Shown: one piece after another, positions 34,886-46,268 of the stretch
Numbering within the stretch: the stretch's first letter is position 1
How the letters are laid out: each line of letters begins with the position of its first letter
Origin: Streptomyces sp. NBC_01335
Lineage (GTDB): Bacteria > Actinomycetota > Actinomycetes > Streptomycetales > Streptomycetaceae
Direction: 5' to 3'
Length of the DNA: 64,000 nucleotides
Assembly: GCF_035953295.1 (NCBI RefSeq)
Contig: NZ_CP108370.1
Span: 2,728,001 to 2,792,000 of the forward strand
Program-made: the position numbers and the translations under genes
Notes under the pieces: generated by a model
What the model saw: the letters and a program-made list of their open reading frames with translations, nothing else
Database searches by the model: none
Told to the model about the DNA's origin: nothing

Positions 34886-36523
34886 ATGCAGCCGGCACCG
34901 GCACCACAGGCACCGGTCCTTCTCGGCGCCGCCGATCCCGCCTCCGACGCGTGGCGGGCCAACGAGGCGGCGCACCGCGCGCTCGCCGCCGAGCTGCGCA
35001 CGCGGCTGGCCTCGGCCCGGCTCGGCGGGGGCGAGAAGGCGCGCGCCCGCCATGTGGCGCGCGGCAAGCTGCTGCCCCGGGACCGGGTGGACACGCTGCT
35101 CGACCCCGGTTCGCCCTTCCTGGAGCTGGCGCCGCTGGCCGCCGAGGGGCTGTACGGCGGGGCCGCGCCGGCCGCCGGGGTGGTGGCGGGGATCGGCCGG
35201 GTGAGCGGCCGGGAGTGCGTGATCGTCGCCAACGACGCGACGGTCAAGGGCGGCACGTACTACCCGATGACCGTGAAGAAGCATCTGCGGGCGCAGGAGG
35301 TGGCGCTGGAGAACCGTCTCCCCTGCCTCTACCTGGTGGACTCCGGCGGCGCCTTCCTGCCGATGCAGGACGAGGTGTTCCCGGACCGCGACCACTTCGG
35401 CCGGATCTTCTTCAACCAGGCGCGGATGTCGGCCGCGGGCATCCCGCAGATCGCGGCGGTGCTGGGGTCCTGCACGGCGGGCGGCGCGTACGTCCCCGCG
35501 ATGAGCGACGAGGCGGTCATCGTGCGCGGCCAGGGCACGATCTTCCTCGGCGGCCCCCCGCTGGTGAAGGCGGCGACCGGCGAGGTCGTCACGGCGGAGG
35601 AGCTGGGCGGCGGCGAGGTCCACGCGCGTACGTCCGGGGTCACCGACCACCTCGCCGAGGACGACGCGCACGCGCTGCGGATCGTACGGAACATCGTGGC
35701 GACGCTCCCGGCGCGCGGGGCGCTGCCCTGGACCGTGCGGCCCGCCGAGGAGCCGAAGGCGGACCCGGCGGGGCTGTACGGCGCGGTTCCGGTCGACTCG
35801 CGCACCCCGTACGACGTGCGCGAGGTGATCGCCCGGGTGGTGGACGGGTCGCGGTTCGCGGAGTTCAAGGCCGAGTACGGCCAGACCCTGGTCACCGGGT
35901 TCGCGCACGTCCACGGGCATCCGGTGGGGATCGTCGCCAACAACGGCATCCTGTTCTCCGAATCGGCCCAGAAGGGCGCGCACTTCATCGAACTGTGCGA
36001 CCAGCGCGGCATCCCGCTGGTCTTCCTCCAGAACATCTCGGGCTTCATGGTCGGCAAGGCGTACGAGGCCGGGGGCATCGCCAAGCACGGCGCGAAGATG
36101 GTCACCGCCGTGGCCACCACCCGGGTGCCGAAGCTGACGGTCGTCGTCGGCGGTTCGTACGGCGCGGGCAACTACTCCATGTGCGGCCGGGCCTACTCCC
36201 CCCGCTTCCTCTGGATGTGGCCCAACGCCAAGATCTCGGTGATGGGCGGCGAGCAGGCCGCCTCCGTCCTCGCCACGGTCAAGCGGGACCAGCTCGGTGA
36301 CGCCTGGAGCCCGGAGGACGAGGAGGCGTTCAAGGCGCCGGTCCGCGCCCAGTACGAGGAGCAGGGCAACGCCTACTACGCGACCGCCCGGCTCTGGGAC
36401 GACGGGGTGATCGACCCGGCGGACACCCGGCAGGTGCTCGGCCTGGCCCTGACCGCGTGCGCCAACGCCCCGCTCCCCGAGCGGAATCCGGCCGACCCGG
36501 GCTTCGGCCTCTTCCGCATGTGA
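34886..36523 (+). CDS. Acyl-CoA carboxylase carboxyltransferase (beta) subunit, methylcrotonyl-CoA type
   Basis: 545 aa. Both carboxyltransferase domains are present: [20 protein letters not shown] with [19 protein letters not shown] in the N-terminal half, and [22 protein letters not shown] (here [19 protein letters not shown]) and [16 protein letters not shown] in the C-terminal half. The GAFLPMQ and GNYSMCGRA variants are those of 3-methylcrotonyl-CoA carboxylase rather than propionyl- or acetyl-CoA enzymes. It transfers carboxyl from biotin to 3-methylcrotonyl-CoA in leucine breakdown. It is the first gene of the operon, downstream of the two TetR operators. The biotinylated partner follows 41 bases later. 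Confidence 0.9.
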   Translation: MQPAPAPQAPVLLGAADPASDAWRANEAAHRALAAELRTRLASARLGGGEKARARHVARGKLLPRDRVDTLLDPGSPFLELAPLAAEGLYGGAAPAAGVVAGIGRVSGRECVIVANDATVKGGTYYPMTVKKHLRAQEVALENRLPCLYLVDSGGAFLPMQDEVFPDRDHFGRIFFNQARMSAAGIPQIAAVLGSCTAGGAYVPAMSDEAVIVRGQGTIFLGGPPLVKAATGEVVTAEELGGGEVHARTSGVTDHLAEDDAHALRIVRNIVATLPARGALPWTVRPAEEPKADPAGLYGAVPVDSRTPYDVREVIARVVDGSRFAEFKAEYGQTLVTGFAHVHGHPVGIVANNGILFSESAQKGAHFIELCDQRGIPLVFLQNISGFMVGKAYEAGGIAKHGAKMVTAVATTRVPKLTVVVGGSYGAGNYSMCGRAYSPRFLWMWPNAKISVMGGEQAASVLATVKRDQLGDAWSPEDEEAFKAPVRAQYEEQGNAYYATARLWDDGVIDPADTRQVLGLALTACANAPLPERNPADPGFGLFRM

Positions 36524-36564
36524 ACGAGCGAGATCGTACGGGCGAGAGGGAGAGAGGGACGTCC

Positions 36565-38561
<1,997 letters not shown>

Positions 38562-38565
<4 letters not shown>

Positions 38566-39584
38566 CCACCCCCCAGCGCCCCGCCCTGCCGATGGCCGTC
38601 GCCGCGCAGGACCTGCCCGCCCGGGTCCGTATCCACGAAGTGGGCGCGCGCGACGGGCTGCAGAACGAGAAGACGGCTCTACCGACCGCCGTGAAGGCCG
38701 AGTTCATCCACCGGCTCGCCGCCGCGGGGCTCACCACCATCGAGGCGACGAGCTTCGTCCACCCCAAGTGGGTCCCCCAACTCGCCGACGCCGAGGAGCT
38801 GTTCCCGATGCTCGGCGACCTGCCGGGGCCGGGCGGCGCGAACGCGGTCGCGCTCCCCGTCCTCGTACCGAACGAACGCGGGCTCGACCGGGCGCTGGCG
38901 CTCGGGGCCCGGCGGATCGCGGTCTTCGGCTCGGCGACGGAGAGCTTCGCCGCCCGCAACCTCAACCGGTCCGTCGCCGAGTCGCTGGCGATGTTCGAGC
39001 CGGTGGTGGCCCGCGCCAAGGAGGACCGGGTGCATGTGCGCGGCTACCTCTCGATGTGCTTCGGCGACCCGTGGGAGGGGCCGGTCCCGGTGCACCGGGT
39101 CGTCCGGGTGGCGAAAGCCCTGATGGACCTCGGCTGCGACGAGCTCTCCCTCGGCGACACCATCGGCGTCGCCACCCCCGGCCACGTACAGGCCCTGCTC
39201 GCCGAGCTGAACGAGGAGGGGGTGCGCACCGACGCCATCGGCGTGCACTTCCACGACACCTACGGCCAGGCCCTCGCCAACACCCTCGCCGCGCTCCAGC
39301 ACGGGGTGACCACCGTCGACGCCTCGGCGGGCGGCCTCGGCGGCTGCCCGTACGCGAAGAGCGCCACCGGCAACCTCGCCACCGAGGACCTGGTGTGGAT
39401 GCTCCAGGGCCTCGGCATCGACACCGGCGTCGACCTCGACGCCCTCACCGCCACCAGCGTGTGGCTGGCGGGGCATCTGGGCCGCCCGAGCCCGTCCCGT
39501 ACCGTCCGCGCGCTCTCGCCGAGTCCGGAGCCGACACCCGAGCCTCCCGCGCCCACCGCTTCCCCCGCTTCCCCCGAGGAGTGA
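38562..39584 (+). CDS. Hydroxymethylglutaryl-CoA lyase
   Basis: 340 aa. Class I aldolase-fold lyase with [11 protein letters not shown] near residue 30 (substrate Arg/Asp), the metal-site [13 protein letters not shown] and the catalytic Cys in [20 protein letters not shown]. It cleaves HMG-CoA to acetoacetate and acetyl-CoA, the last step of leucine catabolism. Translation is coupled to the carboxylase alpha gene by a 4-base overlap. The C-terminus ends in a short Pro/Ala/Ser-rich tail ([19 protein letters not shown]) not needed for activity. Its operon neighbours are the carboxylase and acyl-CoA dehydrogenase of the same pathway. Confidence 0.92.
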
Positions 39585-39591
39585 CCCCGCC

Positions 39592-40761
39592 ATGCCCCTG
39601 GACCACCGGCTCGCCGCCGAGCACGAGGAACTGCGCCGTACCGTCGAGGAGTTCGCCCACGAGGTGGTCGCCCCGAAGATCGGCGACTTCTACGAACGCC
39701 ACGAGTTCCCGTACGAGATCGTGCGGGAGATGGGCCGGATGGGCCTGTTCGGGCTGCCGTTCCCGGAGGAGTACGGCGGGATGGGCGGCGACTACCTCGC
39801 CCTCGGGATCGCCCTGGAGGAGCTGGCCCGGGTCGACTCCTCGGTGGCGATCACCCTGGAGGCGGGCGTCTCGCTGGGCGCCATGCCGGTGTACCGCTTC
39901 GGCACCGAGGAGCAGAAGCAGCGGTGGCTGCCGAAGCTCTGCGCGGGCGAGGCGCTGGGCGCGTTCGGCCTGACCGAGCCCGACGGCGGCTCGGACGCGG
40001 GCGGCACCCGCACCACGGCGGTGCTGGACGAGGCGGCCGGCGAGTGGGTGATCAACGGCTCCAAGTGCTTCATCACCAACTCCGGCACGGACATCACCGA
40101 GTTGGTGACCGTGACGGCCGTGACCGGCCGCAAGGACGACGGCTCCCCGCGCATCTCCGCGATCGTCGTCCCGTCCGGCACCCCCGGCTTCACGGTCGCC
40201 GCCCCGTACTCCAAGGTCGGCTGGAACGCCTCCGACACCCGCGAACTCTCCTTCGCCGACGTCCGCGTCCCGGCCGCCAACCTGCTCGGCGAGGAGGGCC
40301 GGGGGTACGCCCAGTTCCTCCGCATCCTCGACGAGGGCCGGATCGCGATCTCCGCCCTGGCGACCGGGCTGGCCCAGGGGTGCGTGGACGAGTCGGTGAA
40401 GTACGCCGCCGAACGCCACGCCTTCGGCCGCCCTATCGGCGCCAACCAGGCCATCCAGTTCAAGATCGCCGACATGGAGACCCGCGCCCACATGGCCCGC
40501 ATCGGCTGGCGCGACGCGGCCTCCCGCCTGGTGGCCGGCGAGCCCTTCAAGAAGGAGGCGGCCATCGCGAAGCTCTACTCCTCGACCGTCGCCGTCGACA
40601 ACGCCCGCGACGCCACCCAGATCCACGGCGGCTACGGCTTCATGAACGAGTACCCGGTCGCCCGCATGTGGCGCGACTCCAAGATCCTGGAGATCGGCGA
40701 GGGCACCAGCGAGGTCCAGCGGATGCTGATCGCCCGGGAGTTGGGGCTGCCGGCGGCGTGA
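39592..40761 (+). CDS. Acyl-CoA dehydrogenase (isovaleryl/branched-chain type)
   Basis: 389 aa, starting seven bases after the HMG-CoA lyase stop. FAD-binding LGAFGLTEPDGGSDAGGTRT and WVINGSKCFITNSGTDIT are present, and the last motif reads ILEIGEGTSEVQ, so here the Glu that acts as base in medium- and short-chain enzymes is kept. Position in a leucine-degradation operon suggests isovaleryl-CoA to 3-methylcrotonyl-CoA oxidation. From memory, the S. coelicolor counterpart is acdH (SCO2779), linked to branched-chain amino acid catabolism. It ends the operon; a GNAT gene follows after 139 bases. Confidence 0.88.
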   Translation: MPLDHRLAAEHEELRRTVEEFAHEVVAPKIGDFYERHEFPYEIVREMGRMGLFGLPFPEEYGGMGGDYLALGIALEELARVDSSVAITLEAGVSLGAMPVYRFGTEEQKQRWLPKLCAGEALGAFGLTEPDGGSDAGGTRTTAVLDEAAGEWVINGSKCFITNSGTDITELVTVTAVTGRKDDGSPRISAIVVPSGTPGFTVAAPYSKVGWNASDTRELSFADVRVPAANLLGEEGRGYAQFLRILDEGRIAISALATGLAQGCVDESVKYAAERHAFGRPIGANQAIQFKIADMETRAHMARIGWRDAASRLVAGEPFKKEAAIAKLYSSTVAVDNARDATQIHGGYGFMNEYPVARMWRDSKILEIGEGTSEVQRMLIARELGLPAA

Positions 40762-40900
40762 CCCGTTCCACCCCGCGCGAACAGTCGGACACGGCGCGGC
40801 GATCCGGCGCGCGGCCGGCGGCCCCGGCGCGCGCGCCGGGCCGGCTCCCTGCCCCCATAATCGGTCGACGCCCTTCCGGCCCCTGCGGCAGAGTTCGCCC

Positions 40901-41548
40901 ATGACGACCCCGTACGAGCACTGGCCCCTCCACGGACTCCGCATCCGTACGCCCCGGCTCGAACTGCGGCTCCCCGACACCGCGCTCGCCGACCGGCTCG
41001 CGGCCGTGGCCGGGGCGGGGGTGCACGCGGCCGACCGGATGCCGTTCACCGTGCCGTGGACCGACGACGAGCCCGGGGCGGTGGCGCGGGCGACGTTCCA
41101 GCACGTGCTGTCCACGATCGCGAACTGGTCCCCGGACGACTGGGCCCTGAGCCTCGCCGTGCTGCACGACGGGGAGGTCGTCGGGCGGCAGGACCTGATG
41201 GCGAAGGACTTCGCCGTCACCCGCGTCGCCTCCACCGGCTCCTGGCTCGGTCTCGTCCACCAGCGGCAGGGGTTCGGGACGGAGATGCGGGCCGCCGCGT
41301 TGCACCTGGCGTTCGCGGGGCTGGGCGCCCAGTGCGCCGTGTCCGCGGCGATGACCGACAACCCGGCCTCCCTCGGCGTCTCACGCCGCCTCGGCTACCT
41401 CCCGGACGGCACAGCGGTCGCCGCCGTGCGCGGGGCCCCCGCGACGCTCCAGCGGCTCCGGCTGGACCGCGCGCGGTGGGAGGAGCACCGCAGGGTGGAG
41501 GTGTCGATCCAGGGGCTCGACGCCTGCCGGAGCGCCTTCGGGGCGTGA
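40901..41548 (+). CDS. GNAT family N-acetyltransferase (RimJ/RimL type)
   Basis: 215 aa. It begins LRIRTPRLELRLPD, the usual start of RimJ/RimL-type GNAT enzymes, and has the acetyl-CoA loop region GSWLGLVHQRQGFGTEMRAA and the C-terminal NPASLGVSRRLGYLPDGTA. It would acetylate an amine of a small molecule or a protein N-terminus; the substrate is unknown. It stands alone between the leucine operon and glmS, the place where S. coelicolor carries desferrioxamine genes; it is not the DesC type by its motifs. Confidence 0.85.
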   Translation: MTTPYEHWPLHGLRIRTPRLELRLPDTALADRLAAVAGAGVHAADRMPFTVPWTDDEPGAVARATFQHVLSTIANWSPDDWALSLAVLHDGEVVGRQDLMAKDFAVTRVASTGSWLGLVHQRQGFGTEMRAAALHLAFAGLGAQCAVSAAMTDNPASLGVSRRLGYLPDGTAVAAVRGAPATLQRLRLDRARWEEHRRVEVSIQGLDACRSAFGA

Positions 41549-41666
41549 CCCGCGAAGGGGCTCGGCGGGAGCCCTCGGCGGGCGGCGGCCCGGCGCCCGT
41601 AAGGGGGGTCTTCGGAAAGGACTCTCGCGGGCGGCGGCCCGGCTCGAACCCGGCCCCGGTGCGTCC

Positions 41667-41689
41667 CATCCGGCCACCGTGGCCGGATG
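41667..41689. promoter_or_regulatory. 23-bp perfect palindrome
   Basis: CATCCGGCCAC and GTGGCCGGATG flank a single central C, an 11-bp perfect inverted repeat. With no loop it is poor as an RNA hairpin and better suited as a dimer-binding site or cruciform. It is 119 bases after the GNAT stop. Confidence 0.6.
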
Positions 41690-41968
41690 ATCGCCACCCC
41701 GGCCCCGGGAACCGACCGGGCGGACGGAGTCCGAAGGCCTGCGTTCGGGGGTCCGGTGGCGGAACGTGTCCGTGCCCGGTGGCCAGCATCAGCCGGTACG
41801 GTCCGGCCCGCGCGGGGGTTACCGGGCGTAGCCGTACCCTTGGGCGGACCGCTTCCGGCCATCTTCCCGAGGCCTCCCCCCAGGCCTCTCTCACGCCCCT
41901 CTCACGCCTCCCCACGAACACCGCACGGAAGACGTAAGCGCCGCCGTGCCACATGTTTCACACAGCTC

Positions 41969-41986
41969 CTGCCCGATTTCGGGCAG
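41969..41986. promoter_or_regulatory. 18-bp palindrome upstream of the small gene and glmS
   Basis: CTGCCCGATTTCGGGCAG, 8-bp arms with a TT centre, 41 bases before the GTG at 42027. It does not match the DasR consensus. The position suggests an operator over the promoter. Confidence 0.55.
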
Positions 41987-42026
41987 ATTTCTTGCATAAG
42001 GCCGCCTGCCCACGCAGTATCAACGG

Positions 42027-42302
42027 GTGCTCGAACGCCGCTCGTCCCACGACGACCTCATCGACCACCTCGTACGCTCCACCTCGCTCCAGCGCGGTGA
42101 GGCGGCCCGGGTGGTACTCGACGTGCTGGCGTTCTTCGACGAGACGACCGAGGCCTTCGTCCGGCGCCGCCACCGCGAACTGCAGTCCGGCGGCCTGGTC
42201 AACACGGAGATCTTCGAGCGGATCGCGGCCGAGCTGCCGCACCGCGCGGTGGCACCGCCGGAGCTCTCGCTCCGCCAGCTGCGCCGCATCGTCTACGGCT
42301 GA
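42027..42302 (+). CDS. Conserved small hypothetical protein upstream of glmS
   Basis: 91 aa from GTG at 42027. It reads as an all-alpha, charged protein (EAARVVLDVLAFFDETTEAF, ELSLRQLRRIVYG) with no membrane, signal or metal motif. Codon third positions are nearly all G or C, supporting real coding. It ends 72 bases before glmS and is probably co-transcribed with it. I do not recognise a family; helical composition and size would fit a small regulatory or adaptor protein. Confidence 0.65.
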   Translation: MLERRSSHDDLIDHLVRSTSLQRGEAARVVLDVLAFFDETTEAFVRRRHRELQSGGLVNTEIFERIAAELPHRAVAPPELSLRQLRRIVYG

Positions 42303-42374
42303 GGCAACGGCTGAGGCAACGGCCGCGGGCCGAGCACCGCAGGGCATCTGTACGTCGTAGGAGGGGTAGAAAAC

Positions 42375-44204
42375 ATGTGCGGAATCGTCGGATACATCGG
42401 CAGGCGTGACGTCGCTCCGCTGCTGCTGGAAGGTCTGCAGCGGCTGGAGTACCGGGGGTACGACTCGGCGGGCATCGTCGTGACGAGCAAGACCGCGGCG
42501 GGCAAGCCGGGCACGCTGAAGATGGTCAAGGCGAAGGGCCGCGTCCGCGAGCTGGAGGCCCGTATCCCCAAGCGTTTCGCGGGCACGACCGGCATCGCGC
42601 ACACCCGCTGGGCCACCCACGGCGCCCCGAGCGACGAGAACGCCCACCCGCACATGGACGCCGAGAACAAGGTCGCGGTCGTCCACAACGGGATCATCGA
42701 CAACGCCTCCGAGCTCCGCGCGAAGCTCGTCGCCGACGGCGTCGTGTTCCTCTCCGAGACCGACACCGAGGTGCTGGTCCACCTGGTCGCCCGCGCCCAG
42801 GCCGAGACCCTGGAGGAGAAGGTCCGCGAGGCGCTGCGCTCCGTCGAGGGCACCTACGGCATCGCGGTGATGCACGCGGACTTCAACGACCGCATCGTGG
42901 TCGCCCGCAACGGCTCCCCGGTCGTCCTCGGCATCGGCGAGAAGGAGATGTTCGTCGCCTCCGACGTCGCAGCCCTCGTCGCCCACACCCGCCAGGTCGT
43001 GACCCTCGACGACGGCGAGATGGCCACCCTCAAGGCGGACGACTTCCGTACGTACACCACGGAGGGCTCGACCACGACGGCCACGCCGACCACCGTGGAG
43101 TGGGAGGCCGAGTCGTACGACATGGGCGGCCACGACACGTACATGCACAAGGAGATCTCGGAGCAGGCCGACGCGGTCGACCGCGTGCTGCGGGGCCGTA
43201 TCGACGACCGTTTCTCCACCGTGCACCTGGGCGGCCTCAACCTGGACGCCCGCGAGGCGCGCGGGGTGCGCCGGATCAAGATCCTCGGCTGCGGCACCTC
43301 GTACCACGCCGGCCAGATCGGCGCCCAGCTGATCGAGGAGCTGGCCCGCATCCCCGCGGACGCCGAGCCCGCGTCCGAGTTCCGCTACCGCAACCCGGTC
43401 GTGGACCCCGACACCCTCTACGTCGCCGTCTCCCAGTCCGGCGAGACCTACGACGTGCTGGCCGCCGTCCAGGAGCTGAAGCGCAAGGGCGCCCGGGTGC
43501 TCGGCGTCGTCAACGTCGTGGGCTCCGCCATCGCCCGGGAGGCCGACGGCGGTACCTACGTCCACGCGGGCCCCGAGGTCTGCGTGGTCTCCACCAAGTG
43601 CTTCACCAACACCGTGGTCGCCTTCGCGCTGCTCGCCCTGCACCTGGGCCGTATCCGTGACCTCTCGGTCGCGGACGGCAAGCGGATCATCGCGGGTCTG
43701 CGCCGGCTGCCGGAGCAGATCAGCGAGATCCTGGCGAACGAGGACGAGATCAAGCGGCTGGCCGCCGAGTACGCGGACGCCAAGTCGATGATGTTCATCG
43801 GCCGGGTGCGGGGCTACCCGGTGGCCCGCGAGGCCTCGCTGAAGCTCAAGGAGGTCTCGTACATCCACGCCGAGGCGTACCCGGCCTCCGAGCTGAAGCA
43901 CGGCCCGCTGGCCCTGATCGAGCCCGCGATGCCGACCGTGGCGATCGTGCCCGACGACGACCTGCTGGAGAAGAACCGGGCCGCGATGGAGGAGATCAAG
44001 GCGCGCAGCGGCCGGATCCTCGCCGTCGCGCACCAGGTCCAGGAGAAGGCGGACCACACCATCGTCGTGCCGAAGAACGAGAACGAGCTCGACCCGATCC
44101 TCATGGGCATCCCGCTCCAGCTCTTCGCGTACCACACGGCGCTGGCCATGGGCCGTGACATCGACAAGCCGCGCAACCTGGCGAAGTCCGTCACCGTCGA
44201 GTAG
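42375..44204 (+). CDS. glmS: Glutamine--fructose-6-phosphate aminotransferase (isomerizing)
   Basis: 609 aa. The N-terminal glutaminase domain begins MCGIVGYIGRRDVAPLLLEG with Cys2 as nucleophile and contains HTRWATHGAPSDENAHPH. Two SIS isomerase domains follow (GCGTSYHAGQIGAQLIEEL; then the VREASLKLKEVSYIHAEA-type stretch, here AREASLKLKEVSYIHAEA), ending with the conserved DKPRNLAKSVTVE. It makes glucosamine-6-phosphate for peptidoglycan and amino sugars. Ribosome site AGGAGGGG precedes the ATG. No glmS ribozyme is apparent in the short leader. A hairpin terminator lies at 44262-44304. Streptomycetes often carry two glmS genes; this copy is the one near adpA. Confidence 0.95.
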   Translation: MCGIVGYIGRRDVAPLLLEGLQRLEYRGYDSAGIVVTSKTAAGKPGTLKMVKAKGRVRELEARIPKRFAGTTGIAHTRWATHGAPSDENAHPHMDAENKVAVVHNGIIDNASELRAKLVADGVVFLSETDTEVLVHLVARAQAETLEEKVREALRSVEGTYGIAVMHADFNDRIVVARNGSPVVLGIGEKEMFVASDVAALVAHTRQVVTLDDGEMATLKADDFRTYTTEGSTTTATPTTVEWEAESYDMGGHDTYMHKEISEQADAVDRVLRGRIDDRFSTVHLGGLNLDAREARGVRRIKILGCGTSYHAGQIGAQLIEELARIPADAEPASEFRYRNPVVDPDTLYVAVSQSGETYDVLAAVQELKRKGARVLGVVNVVGSAIAREADGGTYVHAGPEVCVVSTKCFTNTVVAFALLALHLGRIRDLSVADGKRIIAGLRRLPEQISEILANEDEIKRLAAEYADAKSMMFIGRVRGYPVAREASLKLKEVSYIHAEAYPASELKHGPLALIEPAMPTVAIVPDDDLLEKNRAAMEEIKARSGRILAVAHQVQEKADHTIVVPKNENELDPILMGIPLQLFAYHTALAMGRDIDKPRNLAKSVTVE

Positions 44205-44261
44205 GACCCAGGGGCCTCCCGGCGAGGTCCGCACCGGGCCGGGACGGACCGAGGGCGACGA

Positions 44262-44304
44262 GAAGCGGGCGCACGACCACTCGATCGTGGTGTGCGCCCG
44301 CTTC
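44262..44304 (+). terminator. Terminator after glmS
   Basis: GAAGCGGGCGCAC pairs perfectly with GTGCGCCCGCTTC (13 bp), with an inner CCAC/GTGG pairing, 57 bases after the glmS stop. Confidence 0.75.
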
Positions 44305-44422
44305 CGTCATGCACGGAACGTGCGGATGACCCGGTGTACTGATGTGCGGACCCGGCGGATTGACGGCCCGTCAACCCTGCGGTGGATCAACACCCGGGGC
44401 CCGCCGGGTCCTTCGCCGGAGT

Positions 44423-44500
44423 CAATGCGTCGGGACCACGTGCCGGGACCATTCGTCGGGACCCCTTGTCGGGACCCCTTGTCGGGACCCCTTGTCGGGA
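44423..44500 (-). repeat. 13-bp tandem repeat, six units, directly after the USP stop codon
   Basis: On the minus strand the TGA stop is followed at once by TCCCGACAAGGGG three times exactly, then TCCCGACGAATGG, TCCCGGCACGTGG and TCCCGACGCATTG. Confidence 0.9.
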
Positions 44501-45022
44501 TCAGGGGATGACGATGACGGGACGTTGCGCGCGGCGGGCGAGACGGCCGGCCACGGAGCCGAAGATCCGGCCCACCAGTCCGTGCGTCGACCCGACGACG
44601 ATCGCGTCGGCCGCGTACTCGCGGCCGACTTCCTCCAGTTCGTGGCAGATGTCGCCGCCGCGCTCGACCAGCACCCACGGCACCTCGGAGAGGTACTCCG
44701 CGCAGGCCAGTTCGAGACCGAGCACCTCGGTGCGGTGATCGGGTACGTCGACGAAGACGGGGGGTTCGCAGCCTGCCCAGACGGTGGTCGGGAGCCGGTT
44801 GGCGACATGCACGATGATCAGTCCGGAGCCGGATCTGCAGGCCATGCCGATCGCATAGGCGAGGGCTCGCTCACTGGACGTGGAGCCGTCGAAACCGACC
44901 ACGACACCGTGCCGGAAGGCCGGGTCGCAGGAATGACGTGTTTCTTCGACCGTCAGGGGGTCCGACCCGTGGTCGGTTACCTGCTTGCGGTCTGCGGGTT
45001 CAGGGGATTCGTGACCGGCCAT
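44501..45022 (-). CDS. Universal stress protein (UspA domain)
   Basis: 173 aa. One Usp domain: VVGFDGSTSSERALAYAIGM gives the first strand and nucleotide-loop, and the C-terminus VGSTHGLVGRIFGSVAGRLA matches the G-x2-G-x9-GS ATP-binding pattern, so it is an ATP-binding type. A hydrophilic N-terminal extension of about 35 residues precedes the domain. It converges with glmS, and the region upstream of its start carries a long stem-loop (45066-45146). A 13-bp tandem array begins directly after the stop. Expected to be induced in stress or growth arrest. Confidence 0.87.
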   Translation of the reverse strand: MAGHESPEPADRKQVTDHGSDPLTVEETRHSCDPAFRHGVVVGFDGSTSSERALAYAIGMACRSGSGLIIVHVANRLPTTVWAGCEPPVFVDVPDHRTEVLGLELACAEYLSEVPWVLVERGGDICHELEEVGREYAADAIVVGSTHGLVGRIFGSVAGRLARRAQRPVIVIP

Positions 45023-45065
45023 CGGTGTCTCGGCGAAGAGAGTCCTCGTGAGGAGGGAACGGCTA

Positions 45066-45146
45066 GGTCGTGTGGTGAAAGTAGCGTCGTCCGCCCGGAG
45101 GGCGTGCCAGGCGTCGCCAGACAGGCGGGACTTTCACAACACGGCC
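45066..45146. repeat. MITE-like imperfect inverted repeat upstream of the USP gene
   Basis: GGTCGTGTGGTGAAAGT (45066-45082) and ACTTTCACAACACGGCC (45130-45146) pair at 15 of 17 positions around a 47-base centre that also folds (CGCCC...GGGCG). A CTA precedes the left arm and CAG follows the right, near the CTAG target of IS5-type elements. It resembles dispersed palindromic repeats I recall in Streptomyces intergenic DNA. There is no transposase gene. Confidence 0.55.
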
Positions 45147-45348
45147 CAGGGGGACGTGTGCGGCTTCGGGGAGCGGCTGCCGTGCGGGGCTGTGGACTTG
45201 TGTCCGACGACCGTCCAGGACGAGGGCCCGACGACGGTGGTCGTGGGCTGCTGTCCCGGGCTGCTGTCGGGCGCTTGTCCGGGAATCATCTTTCCAACCC
45301 TTTACCCCCAAGGGTACGGCGCCACTCCTCCACCGCCCAGACCGCCGC

Positions 45349-45367
45349 AAAGCGCGTGACGCGCTTT
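45349..45367. promoter_or_regulatory. 19-bp palindrome in the adpA upstream region
   Basis: AAAGCGCGT-G-ACGCGCTTT, perfect 9-bp arms around one base, about 900 bases before adpA. A dimeric regulator site is possible; it does not match the BldD consensus. Confidence 0.45.
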
Positions 45368-46268
45368 GGGGGAGCATGCACGAGGCGAGGGCGGTTGGCA
45401 ATGCCGGTTGGCCCGTACACCGAGCGTCGCGGCGCCGGAGAGGGCCCTTCGCCCCGTTTTTCCGACGGGCCGGTATGGCTCGGAGAGGGTCTTCGAACCG
45501 CGGCGCACACCCCGTACCGCCCTCTGGAACGGCCCCTGTTGGCCACCCGACACGCCGGCGAGGGCGTCGGCGCGCCGGGGTGCGCACCCGGAGCGTACGC
45601 GTGGCGACCGCCCGTACCCGACGTCGCCCGGTCCCTCCGAGCCAGGCCGGGCACGAGCGCATGAGGGCGCACGGACAGGCGCACCGGGCGCAAGCCGATT
45701 CCCTTGCGTGCGCCGGTGAATCCGTTGATCCGCCGGGCTCGCGCGCTTCCTCCGGCCCGCTCCGTCCGCGCCCCCGCCGGCGGCCGGCAGAGGCGAGGAA
45801 GATCCCCTGGCGGGCTTTCTCACAGGTGCGCGGGGGCGTGACCGACAGGGCCACGAGTGCGCGGGGAGCGCGCCGGAGCATGACTGAATCCCGCGCGCAC
45901 GACCGTCGCTTTTCGGCCAACTTCACATCTGCGCCGAAACCTTGGCGTTGTGCCTCTCATTTGCACTTGTCACCTGGCAGGAACGGACCGCGCGGTACGC
46001 TTTCACCCGACGCGGACGGGCCATGATCGCGACGCGCACTTCACAGTGCCGCTCGCGAGTGGAACGCTTCGTGATCGAACGCTTCACGCCACGTTGCCTT
46101 GTCGACATTGAGCCGGTGAGGGAACGTGTCATTTCGGCATCGCGGGACGCAGTAGGTTCGATCTTGAAATCGAGCACTGGGGACATGTGCGGCACCGAGG
46201 GGACACGTGCAGGAGCGACAGGCCTGTAGGGACCAGGGAGACGCGAACACCGAGGGGGGCTTAGCGTC

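Larger units (their letters stand above)
41549..42026. other. Intergenic region with two palindromes before the glmS unit
   Basis: 478 bases without a convincing gene. A GCGGGCGGCGGCCCGGC segment occurs twice (near 41576 and 41627). Two dyads lie at 41667-41689 and 41969-41986; the second precedes a CATAAG -10-like sequence and the small gene at 42027. A GGCTCGAACCC string looks like a tRNA T loop but no tRNA folds around it. Confidence 0.6.
45023..46268. other. Long upstream region of adpA (1.2 kb)
   Basis: No reading frame in this stretch looks like protein. It contains a MITE-like stem-loop (45066-45146), a 19-bp palindrome (45349-45367), and at 45975 TGGCAGGAAC, one mismatch from the AdpA consensus TGGCSNGWWY. 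Long upstream regions are usual for adpA, which integrates several regulators and represses itself in S. griseus. Confidence 0.7.

Noticed and set aside
41631..41700. tRNA-like string GGCTCGAACCCGGCC
   Set aside because: No matching acceptor, D or anticodon arms could be folded around it.
45063..46026. Possible genes in the adpA upstream region on either strand
   Set aside because: Translations are Arg/Pro/Gly-rich with no conserved motifs, and frames overlap the stem-loop; treated as regulatory DNA.
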